A stretch of DNA of 64,000 nucleotides from contig CAUYUJ010009380.1 in the NCBI GenBank assembly GCA_963575745.1, forward strand, positions 313,841-377,840, given 5' to 3'. This document shows, one piece after another, positions 35,136 to 48,428 of the stretch (positions within the stretch are counted from its first letter, which is position 1; the number at the start of each line of letters is the position of its first letter). The DNA is from Prorocentrum cordatum (lineage: Eukaryota > Sar > Dinophyceae > Prorocentrales > Prorocentraceae). The position numbers and the translations under genes are program-made. A model generated the notes under the pieces. The model saw only the letters and a program-made list of their open reading frames with translations. It was not told the DNA's origin and did no database searches.

Positions 35136-38100
35136 TTAAGCGCTGCCGGCAGCCTCAGCCGCATGAGCCACGGCATCCAAGTCATCATATTGACGCGCTG
35201 CTGCGACATCACTAATCTTGGAAATCTCGGCGCAGCATTGGCACCACGAGGGGGGCAACCGAGAATCGGCTCTCTGATTCTGCACGCGGCAATGTATCTC
35301 CTAACGAACTTGAAAGATCTTCGGCGGCGATGCCCGCTGCTCACGGCGGCCACTCCAGAGTAGCATCTAGCGCTCTATCAGGATACTCGACATTAGCTTA
35401 AGCATCCTGTTCTGGAGACGCCTCTGCCGTGTCCACCACTGGAACTGGCGAGGTAGCGTTCGCAGTCTGTCCTGCATCAAGTATTTCAGCCTCTTCAGCT
35501 GGCACTAAAAGCGCAGGCTCTGCCAGTGATGTCGGCGACGGTCCACATCGAGCCCATTTATCCTCATTGCCAAGCTGTTGAGCAGCTGGACATGGAGGTG
35601 TCTAGAAGTAGCGCAGAGCTGATTCACGACCTTGTTGTTCTCCGCTCGGTTGCCCCACCGATGCCACTGGTAACTCAGGGTCGAACAATTTCTTCTGAGG
35701 TATGTTGTCGATCCCCTCTTTCCAATTCTCACCCCGAGTCCTCGATCGGTCACTCAATTCGCCATCTGGCGATGTCTTCTTAATTTCGCGAGGTGGGGCC
35801 AGCCGCGGAAGTGCCGTCGCCTTCTCCTTCGGGCATATCATTGTTATTGGCATGTCCAGCCGTGAAGAAGATCTTGCAGAATTTGATGTCCCCTGCGCCG
35901 TCGGAAGAGAAGGCCTTGGTGCGTCCTTCTTCCCATGGATCGATGTCTCTGAGATCTGCATCTTCACTGGTGGATGATGTCCAGCGAGAGGTTCAACATC
36001 TCGCAGGTACACTCGAGACCGAGATCTCAAGTCAGGCGGCCCAAGGAGCTGCGCCTTGGCTGCGTCAGGCGACGGAGGACCATTGGGAGGCTGAATTGGC
36101 GACTGCGAGGTAGCCGATGCCTTGGGAGACGCCAGCCTCGATCTCGATTGATCCAGGTCAGGCGGAACTCAAACTCGCATTTTTGCTGCTGCTGGCGCCG
36201 GTGGAGGCGCAGGCGGCGGCGAAGGCGCCTGCTGCTCCATGCTCTGATCTGGACTGCACGTCAACGAGGGCGGCGCGAGTGCGTCGTCGTCAGGCGCAAG
36301 CAGCCCTCGATGTGGAACGTCTGCTGCTGGAGGTCCACCAAGCGACGCAGGCGGCGGCTGCCGCGGCGAACTCGGCACGCAGACTGGGCCCCCGTCGTCG
36401 TCGAAAAGCGCCAGCGCCCAAGGAACCGATGATGGGCCCCACAGGAGGACTGAGATAAGGACGAGCTTTTCCTCTTTGAAATAATCCGGCGCTGCAATCT
36501 GGACCGCGATCAGAAAGCATCGATCAGCAAGACTGCAACGAGAAGCCAGTGAAGTCTCAGCACCAGGACGCACGTCTGCGATGGCGCACTGGTCTCGCAA
36601 CTGCTGCGCCCACTGCATGGGACGCCCATAGTCACACTAGGTAAAGGATCAGCTTGACGAGTTCCACGTCCAGACTGAATCCTGCCGATGCCCAGATTGA
36701 GCAATTACTTGAATGCCCGATTGCGGTCTTGCAAGACACGAGGAGGTCGCTCTGCCAGGTCTTCAGGTACATTGATACACCGTACCCTGGTCCCACTGTC
36801 GCCCATAGGCACAGACCTGCCCAAGCACGCGCTCCTCGATCTGCTTCAGCATGTCGTGCGAGGACTGCTGAGGCCCCGCGTTGGCGGCACGTTCGATACA
36901 CGCTGGGACGAGCGCCTCCCCAACAGTAAATCGGGAACACATCTGCGACTCGATGGGACCCGACTGGCCAAGAGTGGCGTCGCGTGCCGCCGAGACCGAA
37001 CAGTTGTCACGACGATGAAAAGCACGCGGTTTAGCACGCTCGATTTGGGGCAAGGCTTCAGTTGGCCAGCACACAGTTCGAACACAAGCATGCTTCACTG
37101 ACAAAAATATTGACCCTTGCGCTTGCCTCGATCATGCACCGAGGCGTCTTTGTGCATGTTCAACGCGCGCGTGTCCTTCAGATCCTTGAGGATCTCGCTC
37201 GACGCCATAGAGTTCACATGCCTTGCCCACGAGGCCCCCAGCCGCAGCTCTTCTCGATCCGAAACCCAAACACCTGGAAGCCCGAGGCATCGCGCCCAGC
37301 ATACCAGTAGTAGTGGGCGCCAGGAATCTGCTTCGCTCGCCGCCAGAAACCCGCCACAAGACCCACGAATCGCCCCATGGACAAACATAACGCACATTCT
37401 GCCGCGCAGGAAAGAGCTATCCATCAAAACTCGGCGAGTGAAACACGTCGCCAAAACGGTCCCCAGCAGACTTCGGCCTCGCGAGTGTCCGACTCCACCC
37501 CGCGCAAATCTTGCGGCAGCACGAAGCCGAGATCGCGGTCCGGAAACTTGCCTCGCACGCGGAAGATGGCCATCTCGCCCCCGGGCATGTGGCGCATCCT
37601 GCAGCGCGGCCCCATCAACAACTTCTGAGCCTCCTTCGCACTGGATCTAGGAGCCTCGAACTGTTGGCGCGGGCGTCCTGACGTAGTCCGGCAGGTCCAC
37701 AATCTCTGGCGCCCTTCGACTGGTTCAGCTCCGTCAAGCGACGAAGCGGGCGCTGCGGGCGGCCCTTGATTCCGCTAAGAAAGCGCTGGAGCTGACGCTG
37801 CCGCCGAATCATTGCCGCTCGATGTCCGCGGCCCCTCGGGAGCCGGAGCTGAAAGAACAGGCGGTGGAAACACTGGCGCGGGAACTGGTGCTGGAGGTGG
37901 CGCCTGGCCACCCCCACGCGGTCGAGGTCCGTCAGGCGGCAGCGGCACTGCTGCCAGCGCCACTGCAGGCGAAGGCGCCACCAGCGAAGAGGAACATCCA
38001 GGCGGGGCCCCTGCTAGGAGTCCAACAACAGACCATGCGGGAGCCATGGCATCTCTGAACCTGCAACCGGGAAGTCCGCTGCTGTCAACATCTTTGATGC

Positions 38101-38790
38101 CATGCTGAGATTGATCAAGCACTGCCGATGTCGTTCTCTTGTCTCCATGCGCACATGAAAATCGGCGGCCCGCGGAGAAGTTGCAAACCATGATGTGTCT
38201 CCAGAATGAACTCGCTCCTTTCCTCGGCTTCAAAGACCTGCTTGCGTGGGCAGGTAATCCATTCAAGTCCTGTTCGTGCTGCTCTTCGGGCGCGAGCCTC
38301 CGCCCCTGCCTCCGACGTCGCGCTCGCCGCCGGCCACGGCGACGACGCATGTTGAGATTGCTATTGATCACCATGGATACGTCGATTTTCAATGAGAGCG
38401 CGCTCCAGCCGCACCGTTGACCAACTGGGATTCCCGCCTGCAATCGAGCGCGCAAGATTGCAAATGGAAGCCGCGCTGATCCTGAGCACATTCCTGAAAG
38501 TTCAAGCCGTGACCTATCTCGTGGCATGATGCATGCGGCAGCACAAGTTGTAGCCATTCCAAGGCCACTGCTGGAGTGATCATAGGTACGTCTGCGCCGC
38601 TGCAACTCTCCGGGCACGCTGGAGCAACACTTATCCGCGTTCGTCTTCCGTTTGATGCGCCACTGCTGAAGCCAAATATCTGAAGTGCGCACAGGGACTT
38701 GCACAGACATCCAGGCCAGGCAAAATGCGCTCCGACGCACACAGTGCCAAGCCTGGCGTTGAAATGGCGGTGCAGATGTGGACTTCAAAA
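35136..38790 (-). pseudogene. Copia C, integrase-to-RT region, heavily decayed
   Basis: Frames on both strands, none longer than 150 codons except a 337-codon minus-strand frame (38788-37775) with a C-terminal Pro/Ala-rich stretch. I found no H-H-C-C zinc motif and no D-D-35-E triad. Minus-strand fragments at 36940-36632 and 37104-36763 have mixed composition consistent with former protein. Order between protease and RT remnants is the only argument for integrase. Confidence 0.3.
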
Positions 38791-38793
38791 CTA

Positions 38794-39350
38794 CTATGAT
38801 GTTCCGGAATCGCCCTCGCCAGCGGCGCAGACAACGCAGTCGTCGACGTCGTCGTCAGAGACGGCGTCGAAGTCGACATGGTCGGAAACTCTCGAAAGAG
38901 AACTGGAGCTAGCAGTCGTGCTACATTGACTCGACATGATGCATCCATCTTCAGAATCGAACCCACTTCCGCACTCTATCCCTGACGCTGTAGTCACGAG
39001 TGCCAGGTAGCCAGCGCCCACGTCTACAGATGTTCGAGAATTCAAATCCTCGCCGAACTAATGCTTGCTTGTCTTGCGTAACTTGCGACGCTCAGGCCAA
39101 TCGCACGTCTCGAAACTAAGAATGAACAGCGGGCAACGACATGAGTCTGCTAGATACAGCTCCACGAAGAATGTCCGCGGCATGGATTCGAAAAAAATGA
39201 TACCATCTCCTTCTTGAAGAACTCCACAAGTACATTGAAGATCACATTCGCAGAATAACGCTGAGCGGCAATTGTCCAGGACACTGCGATCCCAGATCGC
39301 CCAGCAACTCCAGGTCGATGGCAACTTCAGCAACTCTTGGAAGCGGAATG
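38794..39350 (-). pseudogene. Copia C, probable protease-region remnant
   Basis: Minus-strand frame 39333-39058 reads GVLQEGDGIIFFESMPRTF, LADSCRCPLF and ETCDWPERRKLRK. The next frame (39045-38794) is Ser/Asp-rich with SDDDVDDCVV. Mixed composition and placement directly after gag suggest the gag-pol junction. The D-S/T-G triad of a retropepsin was not seen. Confidence 0.35.
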
Positions 39351-39374
39351 CCTAGAGGTGTCTCTGCCAACCCT

Positions 39375-41360
39375 TTATTCCTTTCTTGTCGGCCCCCGAT
39401 GCCAGCGAACCTGCCGCCCGATGGACTGACCCGATGGAACTGCCGAACTTGAAAAGGGCGCCAGCGACGCAGTCCTCCGCGGCGCCAGCACCCGCGATAG
39501 CTTTGGCTGCCCGGGTGCCCGCGAGCACCCAGTGCGTTGGACGCCCTCGCACCACGCGAAACTCGCGGCAGTCTGCAGGGCGAGCCCACGTTTGACGCCA
39601 AGAAGAAATGGGAGAGCCGACCAGCAACATCGCTTACTCGCGCGCGGCAAAACTGAGAACATCGTCGCTGTGAAGAGAGCTGCCCTGGCCACAGAACTTG
39701 CGCCTCTTGCAGAGCGAACTGCCGAACTCGACGGTCTCAAACCCAAACTCTGAGCTCCCAGGCCCCCGACGCCCTCGATGCTGATCTCCTGCATCTGACG
39801 TTGCCGGGCCACGAGACTGCCAGAGTTGAACTCAGGCAGCTGCCTTGAAGTCCTGCCCGGAGCAGGCGTACGGTTCGGCCGAGCTGGAAACGAGGCCTGA
39901 CGCGACGATATATAATCTCGAGATACCAGGTGTGGCCACTGATGGGAACTGGAGTGCTCCGCAGGTGGCGCTGCCATCGGGTCGCTGCTGCTCGTTCCAG
40001 CAGCTCCCCACGGATCGGAAGCATCTGGCGCCAGAGAGGTGCCTGAGTATGCATGGGTTGCTGGCGCGCTCGAAACAGATTGCGCAAGAAGCTTGCTGCT
40101 AAAACCCAACATACACCTCGCATTCGTACCATGAGGTGTCTCCACCATCGATATATCCATCTTCATATGGTCGACCCCCTTCCCCTCCGAGCTGAACAAG
40201 TCCACCTTAGAAAAGATGCCTCCACTGCGAAATCGATAGCCTTTGCCTCGACCTTTCCCGTTGCCTTTGAGGCTGGAGTTGCGCTTGCCCTCGCAGTTGC
40301 CCTCGGAGGCCTTGCCTGTGCCTTTACTTTCCGATGGCTGGTTGTAGTCTTTCTGGCCATAATTGCCGTAGTGTGTCGAGTAAGTCCTCTTGCCTTCATT
40401 ATCACCTTGGTCAGACTCTGAAATCCGCGATCGCCAGCCGGAGCTGGCTTCCAGAAGGAAGGCCGTCAGAAGTGGAATGCCACTTTGGTCCCTCTGGCGG
40501 AGCTTTTGCCACAAAACTCTCCAGTGTCTTGTTGTGCGTCAGCTGCTTGTTCTGGTTCAGACCACTCTTGATTTCTCCAATAGTTCACGTCATACCACCA
40601 AGAATCACTATCATGTGCCAACCACACGTCTGCACAAATATTCAAATCATGAAGAACCCTGATATTACCAAGAAGAGCTACTACCACCAGTGTGATACAC
40701 TCCAGCCTTGTCACGAAGAGTGGAAGATTTAGCTGCGTGGCGATCGCCGAACATTATGGTGCCCTATCGTCGTTCCGCCGCATACTTAAAGAGGTCACCA
40801 TCAACTCGAAGCTGTGAATCGATGTGCTGTCGCTCAGACAGTTGCGCTCCTCGAAGAAGGAAGTAGGTCTCCGCAGTGTCATTCACTTGCTAACCACTCT
40901 GAGACGCCGAGTCTGAGAGGGCTAAAGCATAGAGCGCCAGACAGTCGCCGAGCTCGCTGTTGCCTCGAACTAACTCCAACAATGCCGCAAGCACGTCCCC
41001 CTGCACATCCTCCCTGTCCGTCGTTGACTTCTGTAGAATACGACGCAACAAAAACTTTGCGCCGCTCCCCTGCGCTGGAATCATGAATGCTCCGAGGTGC
41101 TGTGCCTCGTTGGCTGGGTCCGCGAAAAACTCCGGCGCCTCCAAAACTGCGACCTGACCCGTGTTTGCATCGTACCGCTGCTGCCTCAAGACCATCGCGA
41201 ACTGGGAGACCTTCCCTCGAAGCCGACCACACACTGCTGGGCCCCACTGGGCCTCCAGAAGATCAGTTTGAAGCCACCATAATTCAAGAAGGTGCGCGTA
41301 ACTCCTAATACAATACCATGTGATACCAGTGACCCATCCTAGTGGTGGTGAACGAGTGAC
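39375..41360 (-). pseudogene. gag: Copia C, gag
   Basis: Two frames. The first (41666-40890) contains GPAVCGRLRGKVSQFAMVL, ANTGQVAVLEAPEFFADPAN, GSGAKFLLRRILQKSTTDRE and LAALLELVRGNSELGD, which read like the N-terminal half of a dinoflagellate copia gag (R-L-R-G..., then a K/R-rich helix). The second (40514-39375) holds a Gly/Lys-rich block, SKGTGKASEGNCEGKRNS and GNGKGRGKGYRFRSGG, typical of the nucleic-acid-binding tail. A frameshift and stops between 40880 and 40520 separate them. Gag would form the particle shell around element RNA. This gag is from a different lineage than those at 3.2 and 50 kb. Confidence 0.65.
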
Positions 41361-41624
41361 ACAATCCAGTGGAAGCCGTCCGTTACCACTATCATGTGTA
41401 GCGTTGACTGCCATGGTGCCAACTGTTAGGGATGAACAGAACCTGAGCTCGAGCGTCGTCTCCGGTCCGTAGTACCTCTTCCGAGTGGATGAGGGGGTAG
41501 TGCGTAGATGTCTGACAGTCTGCTCCCACGAACTCGATGACGCCGATGCTCCAACTAGCAAGGTCCAGAAGCCAAGCCCAAAGGAGCAAGACAAGACCGA
41601 CATTGTTATGGCTGGCGAGAATGG

Positions 41625-41755
41625 GATACCACACTCGATTATTTCGTACTTGAGCCACAGATGCAACAGTACACATCATGACTTTTGTCTTGCATCCCTT
41701 CTACCATGCTTGCTAACATGCAACAACCCTCCCACTTGCTACTCAGAGTGAAGAG
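41625..41755 (+). repeat. Interspersed repeat Z, copy 2
   Basis: Second copy of the 31.7-kb repeat, same orientation, about 9.95 kb away. The two bracket Copia C, but homology is only about 130 bp, so they are not shown to be LTRs. Confidence 0.8.
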
Positions 41756-41815
41756 GGGGGAGGGGAGGGGAGAGGAGAGGGTGGAGAGGAGAGGGGAGGG
41801 GAGTGGAGGAGAGGC
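41756..41815. repeat. GGGGA/GAGAG purine tract
   Basis: Plus strand almost entirely G and A. Confidence 0.9.
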
Positions 41816-42430
41816 CATCCTGCGTTGCAAGAAAAAAGCATCGCGGCAAATAACACCCCGAACCCCACCCTTCTGCTACCCTCCTCGAGCCGCACCGATC
41901 CGTGCTGTGGCCCCAAGGCCCGAAGCCAGGCGACGGGAACGCTCAGTGAGAGGAAACACGGCAACGCCCAAATCTCCGGGAAAGACTGTATACTCCGGAT
42001 CTCATAACAATGGGGGGGGTCTGCTTTTGGGGGGGTCTAACGGGCTTCGTCAAACACAATTGTCGGCGGCGTCGGCGGCGTCGTCACCGGCGTCGTCGTC
42101 GCCGTTTTCTCGGGGGGGTCCCAAAATGCATGCCCAGACGCTCCTCTTTGGGGGGGGTCCAGATCGAAACGTCCTACGATGCTTCTGGGGGGGGGTCCGG
42201 ATTCTGGCGCGGTTGCACCTGTCGGGGGGGGGGTCCCAGACCGGCCGTCGAACACTTTTTTGACCCCCCCCCCGTACCCAGACCCCCGACGTCATGATTT
42301 TTTCATTACGTCGACCCCAGAGATCTCGACCCGTTCCCCGGGACCGGTTTTTCATCCTGAGTCGTTTTTTGACAGTCCCGAGGGCCGGTTAGGGCCTCCA
42401 AGGGCCGAAAATTAGGACAAATCTCCCGTC
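41816..42430. repeat. G-run repeats with a CGTCATGATTTTT duplicate
   Basis: Runs of 7-10 G recur every 40-50 bp at 42010-42235. CGTCATGATTTTTTCATTAC at 42290 and a near copy at 42428 bracket about 140 bp. No gene. Confidence 0.7.
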
Positions 42431-43225
42431 ATGATTTTTCATTACTCGAGGGGGTCTGGGTATTATGAGATTTGGAGTAGCTCCCCCAGCTCTGGCCGGC
42501 CTGCCCAGCGCCCCTCTCCCCCCGCCGCCCGCGTCGGCCTCGCCCTCGCGGACGTCGAGGGCGGCCGCGTGCTGACGGTGGAGGGCCGGCTGCCGTCGTG
42601 GCAGAGCGGGGGCGACTGCCCGGGGGGGCACGCGGGGGGAGCGGCTCCCCTCCAGGCTCGGCCTCGCCGCTCGCCTCGCCGTCCTCCCCTCGCCCCCTCG
42701 AGGAGGAGGAGGAGGAGGAGGAGGAGGAGGAGGAGGTGGAGGAGGGGAGGAGGAGGAGGAGGAGGAGGAGGAGCATTCTCGAAGAGGAGGTTAGGAAGCA
42801 ACTCATGGGTGGCCGGCGTGAGAAGGGTCAGGAACTATGGACTGCTGAGCCCTGTGAAATGGCCACTGGGCCGGATCAGGCCGGATTGAGCCCAGGATCA
42901 ATCCTGACAGTGCCATATGGAACGGGATCAAATGGAGTTGAGCGGGATTATGCCGGATTGAGCCGATTCTCAACCACGGATATACCCACACCGCTGCCAA
43001 ATATGACCTTCCAAGAATTGCATCCGAATTTAGGATGCCGAACCGGCCTGGCCGAAACAAGATCGCTCTGTGGCCACCAAACCGATCCGGCCGAACCGAC
43101 CCGAACGACCATACCAAAACCTTTGAGAACGCCCCGCCGCCGAAGCCGAACCGGCACAACCGAACCTGCACGCGGCTGAACTGGCCCGAACCGACCCGAG
43201 CTGGACCCTTCCTGCCTAGAGGAGA
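42431..43225. repeat. GGA array and CCGAACCG-type repeats
   Basis: GGA triplets at about 42700-42775, then GGCCGGATTGAGC-like motifs (42870-42965) and CCGAACCG motifs (43035-43200). No gene. Confidence 0.7.
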
Positions 43226-43400
43226 TGCTCGGGGAGGAGGAGGATGGAGGAGGAGGAGGAGGAGGAGGAGGAAGAGGAGGAGGAGGAGGAGAAGGTGGAG
43301 GAGGGGAGGAGGAGGAGGAGGAGGAGGAAGAGAAGGAGGGATGAGGAGGGAGGAGGGAAGAGGAGGAGGGAGGAAGAGAATTCTCGAGGAGCTCGGTCCC
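43226..43400. repeat. GGA purine array
   Basis: GGA/GGAA triplets on the plus strand, similar to 42.7 and 60.1 kb. Confidence 0.95.
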
Positions 43401-43894
43401 CACCTCCCCGTCCCCTGCACTGCCCCGCCCTCCCGCGCCCCCTCCCCTCGCCTCCCCCTGCCCGTCTGCGCCCCCATCCCTCGCCTCCCCTCCACCCGTC
43501 GTCCCTGCGCCTCACATCGATGCCACCTCGGTCCAACTGGGAGTGGGACACCGAGCAGAAAAACAAACACCCTCAGAATAAGCAGGCCGACAAGCCAAGA
43601 TGTTTCGTAGACGCAACCAATGCAGGAATCGAACAGGGCAGGGCTGCTTCACAAACGGCCGGGGCCTCTCGCTAGCAAACGCCAATCCGCCGGCCCCCTT
43701 GCGGGGCCACCAAGCTGCGAGGATGAGGATTGCAGCTCCCTGTACCAGTTGCAGCTTCCAGTTTCCACTGTTACAGTCCTGCTTTCTGCTTCCTTACTGT
43801 TAACTGTTGCTGAACGTGCGAGGGGGGGGAGCCCCAAACCAGCTTTTTAACCACGCCCAGATCGCGTTGTCTGAATTCCTGGGGGGGCGTGGGA
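43401..43894. other. No supported gene
   Basis: C-rich start, then unique-looking sequence; short frames only. Confidence 0.5.
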
Positions 43895-44436
43895 CACGTA
43901 AAAATATATGGAATTCGCGTCCCCGAAACCACAATCCTCACTCAATTACGCCATATTCTCGTTCCCGAGGCCATAGACCCTTTCTAAATTACACGAAAGT
44001 CGCGTCGCCGAAGCCTAAATCCCCTACACATTACAGAATATTCGCGTCCCAGAAACCATAAGCCCTCGTAAATTACACAAAACTCGCGCCCCCGAGACAA
44101 TAAACCCATGAAAATTACATCAGATTCCCGCCCCCGAAACCATAGACTTACAAACATGACACCATATTCGCGCCCCCAGGGCCACAAACCCTTTGAAATT
44201 ACACAATACTTGCGTCCCCGAGGCCACAGACCCTCGCAAATTACACCAGATTCGCGTCCCCGAGGTCATAATCCTTGTAAATTGCACAATAGTTGAGCCC
44301 CCGAGGCCATAAACCCTTATGTTTGCATCCCCGAGGCCACAAACACTAGTAAGTTATCAAAGATTCGCGTCCCCGAAGCCATAAACCATAGCAAATTACC
44401 CCCCCCCAAAAAAAAAAAAAACAAAAAAAAAAAAAC
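43895..44436. repeat. Minisatellite, 42-44-bp unit, about 12 copies; poly-C/poly-A end
   Basis: Each unit carries TTCGCGTCCCCGAGGCCATA and AATTACAC-like strings (for example 43916, 43959, 44169, 44211, 44253). It closes with a C run and two A runs of 13-14 at 44401-44435. Confidence 0.92.
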
Positions 44437-45150
44437 GCGCCACGTAAACCTTGTAAGTTAAAATTGGCCCTCGCGTGAAGTCCCAGCATTGCTTCACGTC
44501 AGCGTCCAGACATCCCAACACAGCTCGGGCAAGTCCCATTCTGAGAGATGGGGGCCGGCGGCATGGGGGCGAAGCCCTTGCGGATACCTGGGAGCTGGGG
44601 TGGTCTCTCTCCCAGGGCCAGCTTGGAGCTTGCCATGGGCGTGAGCCTTGGGCGTCTTGCACACCCTTGGGGACCTCTCTGGGGTCCCCTCTTGGCCCCC
44701 CGGGGGTTCCTCGCGGAGGCCTCGCGGAGCGCTCCGGGGGGGGAAGAGCAGGACGGGCCCCAACCTGGCCCGCGATCGCCAACGAGTCGCCCCCTCCCCG
44801 CGCACCCACGTGCCCCACAGGCGGCCACGCCCCTCTTGCCCGTCCGCGTCGCCGTCCATGGCTCCCCCGCCCCTCCCCCTCGGCTCCCCTCCTCCGCCCA
44901 CTCCCCTCCGCGAAGGCTGCCTCCCGAGGGCGGCGACGCGCGCAGATCGAGCGGTGGCGCGGGAGGCAGCGGCGGCGACAGCTGCGGCGGCGCGCGCTGG
45001 AGCATGCGAGAGGAAACTTAGTCCCACCAGCCCTCTAACGATGTCTCCCTTTCCTCTACAGGTACACAATATGAATACTACTCCCCTCTCTAACCTAAGA
45101 AGGTCCGGCAATTATCCGCCCCCATCCGCAGACTGCTTTTATGCCCGGGA
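44437..45150. other. GC-rich stretch, no supported gene
   Basis: Frames up to 205 codons exist on both strands, but they are Arg/Pro/Gly/Ala-rich with no domain and no clear strand preference. Confidence 0.45.
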
Positions 45151-45660
45151 TTCCCGGGAACTGGGTTTTCGCCCAAGTTTTTTCAACATGCTGCTCCCGC
45201 TGAAGCGCTGGCCTCATTTTCGGGTTTCCGCTCGTTCCGAATCGTGCTCCCGCTGCAGCGCTGGCCTCATTTCCGCGCTTCCGCTCGTTCCGAATGGTGC
45301 TCCCGCTGCAGCGCTGGCGTCATTATTTCCAGTGCCATGCCACGGCATGGCTTTCGACCCTTCCTAAAAGGCCCCAAGATCTAAAAAATGCCCCCCCGAA
45401 AAAACCATCGGAAGTGCTTACAAATTCGGTGTCGACTGGTTGACTTTTTGGGCAGCAGAAGCCCCTCCCCCCCTCTTTGGGGCGTCGCCACGCAATGCTA
45501 TGTCATGCTACGCGTTGGTCTTCAACACCATGCTATGCCATGAAATGCTATCCCATGCTACGACGTCCGACTGTGCGAAGAGAGGAGATCTACGCCATGG
45601 TAAGGGATGGGAGGGAAGGGAAGGACATCTGATATGACGCGAGCGCACCTAGCTTGTCCA
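45151..45660 (-). repeat. Interspersed repeat Y, copy 2, reversed
   Basis: TGCTCCCGCTGCAGCGCTGG followed by CCTCATTT occurs three times at about 57-bp steps (45190-45330), matching reversed 31350-31400. The other end (45590-45650) matches reversed GTGCGC..CATATCTGATGTCC of the 62.5-kb copy. The middle is replaced by short ATGCTATGCCATG motifs. Confidence 0.65.
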
Positions 45661-45820
45661 AAACCCCTCCTTCCCTTCGGGGGGATACACCCTCCCCTCC
45701 CCTCACTGAGGTTTTTTGGGGGGGCGCGAGGTGGCAGAGGGATAGTTTTGGTCCAAGATGGCTCCAAGAGGGCGTCCGATACTACAAGATGACTCCAAGT
45801 TGGCTCAGGTGGCCTCCTCT
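45651..45820 (+). repeat. Interspersed repeats X and T, short copies
   Basis: CCTCCTTCCCTTCGGGGGGA and a TTTTTTGGGGGGG block as in X, then CCAAGATGGCTCCAAGAGG as in T. Confidence 0.6.
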
Positions 45821-45864
45821 CCTCCTCCGCCTCCTCGTCAGCATCAGCAGCATTAGCAGAATCA

Positions 45865-46670
<806 letters not shown>

Positions 46671-46884
46671 AACCCCTCCGCGAGCCAGCCCCCGACTCGC
46701 ACCGCCGGGCAGGGCGGGGGGGGCGCCCACGAAGCGCGCTCGGACAGCAGGCTGGCCACGTGGTCCACCCAGGTGCTGGCGGGGTGGGCGGCCGACTGGC
46801 TGGCTGATTCGCTCGCGAGGTCGACGAAAGTGGGGAGAGGAGGAGGAGGAGGAGGAGGAGCACGAAGAGGAAAAGGGGGGAGGA
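46671..46884. other. No supported gene
   Basis: GC-rich, ending in a GGA run at 46840-46860. Confidence 0.5.
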
Positions 46885-47035
46885 GGAGACGATGAAACCG
46901 ATGGTACGATAACGGCTACAGATCTGCGGGCGCAGAGGATACCGTTAACGGGCGTCTAACACAGGCACGGGTGCACGGCCGGCTACCCGGGCCCAAATGG
47001 CAGCGGGAAGAAGAATGAGTAGGCTACCGTCCGAA
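46885..47035 (+). repeat. Interspersed repeat W, copy 1
   Basis: Aligns with 52875-53020: GCGGGCGCAGA/GCGGGTGCAGA, GGCGTCTAACAC, GCACGGGTGCACGG/GCACAGGTGCACGG, GGCTACC, CAAATG and CAGCGGGAA in the same order and orientation. Confidence 0.85.
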
Positions 47036-47422
47036 TCTGGTGCTCAAACGAACCTGCCTGTGCCGCAACCAACGAGGCCGCATAAAAAGTTACAGCAGGA
47101 AAAGAAACCCTGATTCTGGCAAGCTCCAGGAGATGCCGGACTTCGCGACGCCCCAAAACACCTTGGCCCCGAGGGTGCCAAGCCCAAAAACCCTATTTAC
47201 GGCACGCGAGAGGGGCGACAACTACTCCCGGCAGAGCTCCTGAAGCAATCTGGAACAGGCTGACGCCTTACGAGTTAAGGGGCAAGTCTGAACAGGTTTT
47301 CTACGAACTAGGTCCCCCATTAAAAAGCTTACAAGGGAGGGAAGCAGACAATTTTAGGAACAAAAACAGACGATGAACGCGCTGCACGCCAAAACTGCTG
47401 CTCCACAAACACAAAACATGGT
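47036..47422. other. No supported gene
   Basis: Unique-looking sequence. Confidence 0.5.
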
Positions 47423-47425
47423 GTG

Positions 47426-47457
<32 letters not shown>

Positions 47458-47525
47458 ACATATATATACATATATATATATACATATAATATATATATAT
47501 ATATATTATATATATATATATATAA
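47423..47525. repeat. (TA)n microsatellite
   Basis: TA dinucleotides with ACATA and TTATA breaks. Confidence 0.98.
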
Positions 47526-47602
47526 TGGCTCAGTGATTCGCGTTCGCGAGAATAGGTCTGAGGGCGGTGTGGCGGGAGGTGGGCACGGTCTTCTTGCGCC
47601 TC

Positions 47603-48350
47603 TCATCGCACGATCTGACCGCGGGGCGGTCGTGTTTGAGCTGCCCGCACATCACGTCCAAGGGCCCTCATGTCACAAGAAACACACCAAAACACGTCAC
47701 TGATTTGCTCGGCGCGGAGCATGTCCGATAACCACCATAGATGTCCGGCCGCGCTGCGCTTGGAAGGTGGGCGCACAAGATCCACGGCGATGGCCGCAAA
47801 AACGGACGCCGACGTGCCTGATCGGCACACGGGTATCGATGTACTCGCGCTGGTCGAACGTCGCGGCACCGTCGGCGCAGCGACACTGGTGAACACCGCA
47901 GTTGGTGCGAAGTCGTCGCAGTCCCATTTCATCGTGCCGATGGCACTCTCGACGCGGCCGACAAGCTTATCGACGTGATCCGTTTGTCTAGCGATCTTCA
48001 AATCATCAACGCGCTCGGACAACGCGAGTACGAGATTGAAATCACCAGCAACGCAGTTGCCGGACGCCTCGCGCTCGACCTCGAGCTCTGAGCCCCACTT
48101 GGTGAGCGCGTGACCTGGGCGAGGAGTCCCATCGAGATGGTTCGGGGCGCGCCCACGCGGCCCGTGCCCAGCCCGACGCAGCGCAGGCGCTCGGCCCTCT
48201 CGTCGAAGAACGCGTAGCCAGGCACATGCCTGAGAAGTCGTCGGAAGTCGTCGACGTCGTCGGCTGGTCCGCGGCACGCCAGGGAGCAAGACCAAGCTGG
48301 CGTCCGCGTTGCGCACGCGGGGCGCACAGAGACATACCAATACTACATGT
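47603..48350 (-). pseudogene. LINE C, endonuclease remnant
   Basis: In the 245-codon minus-strand frame, CVAGDFNLVLALSERVDDLK matches the G-D-F-N motif of an AP-type endonuclease, followed by MKWDCDDFAPTAVFTSVAAP, which fits the stretch leading to the T/H-containing motif. Upstream, a neighbouring frame has DDFRRLLRHVPGYAFFDERAERLRC, read in parts. In a live LINE this domain nicks the target. The final S-D-H triad was not found, and no RT follows: the element stops near 47.55 kb close to a TA microsatellite, so it is 3' truncated. Confidence 0.55.
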
Positions 48351-48379
48351 CCCCTTAGACGCGCGCGCCCGACCCGAAT

Positions 48380-48380
48380 C

Positions 48381-48421
<41 letters not shown>

Positions 48422-48428
48422 ATATATA
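48380..48428. repeat. (TA)n microsatellite
   Basis: TA dinucleotides with two TACA breaks, inside LINE C. Confidence 0.98.

Noticed and set aside
41649-41669. Spliced-leader-like string in repeat Z (minus strand ends GTGGCTCAAG), also at about 31.7 kb
   Set aside because: About six mismatches in 21; only the GGCTCAA end matches well.
44475-45111. 187-205-codon frames on both strands
   Set aside because: GC-rich low-complexity composition, no domain, no strand preference.
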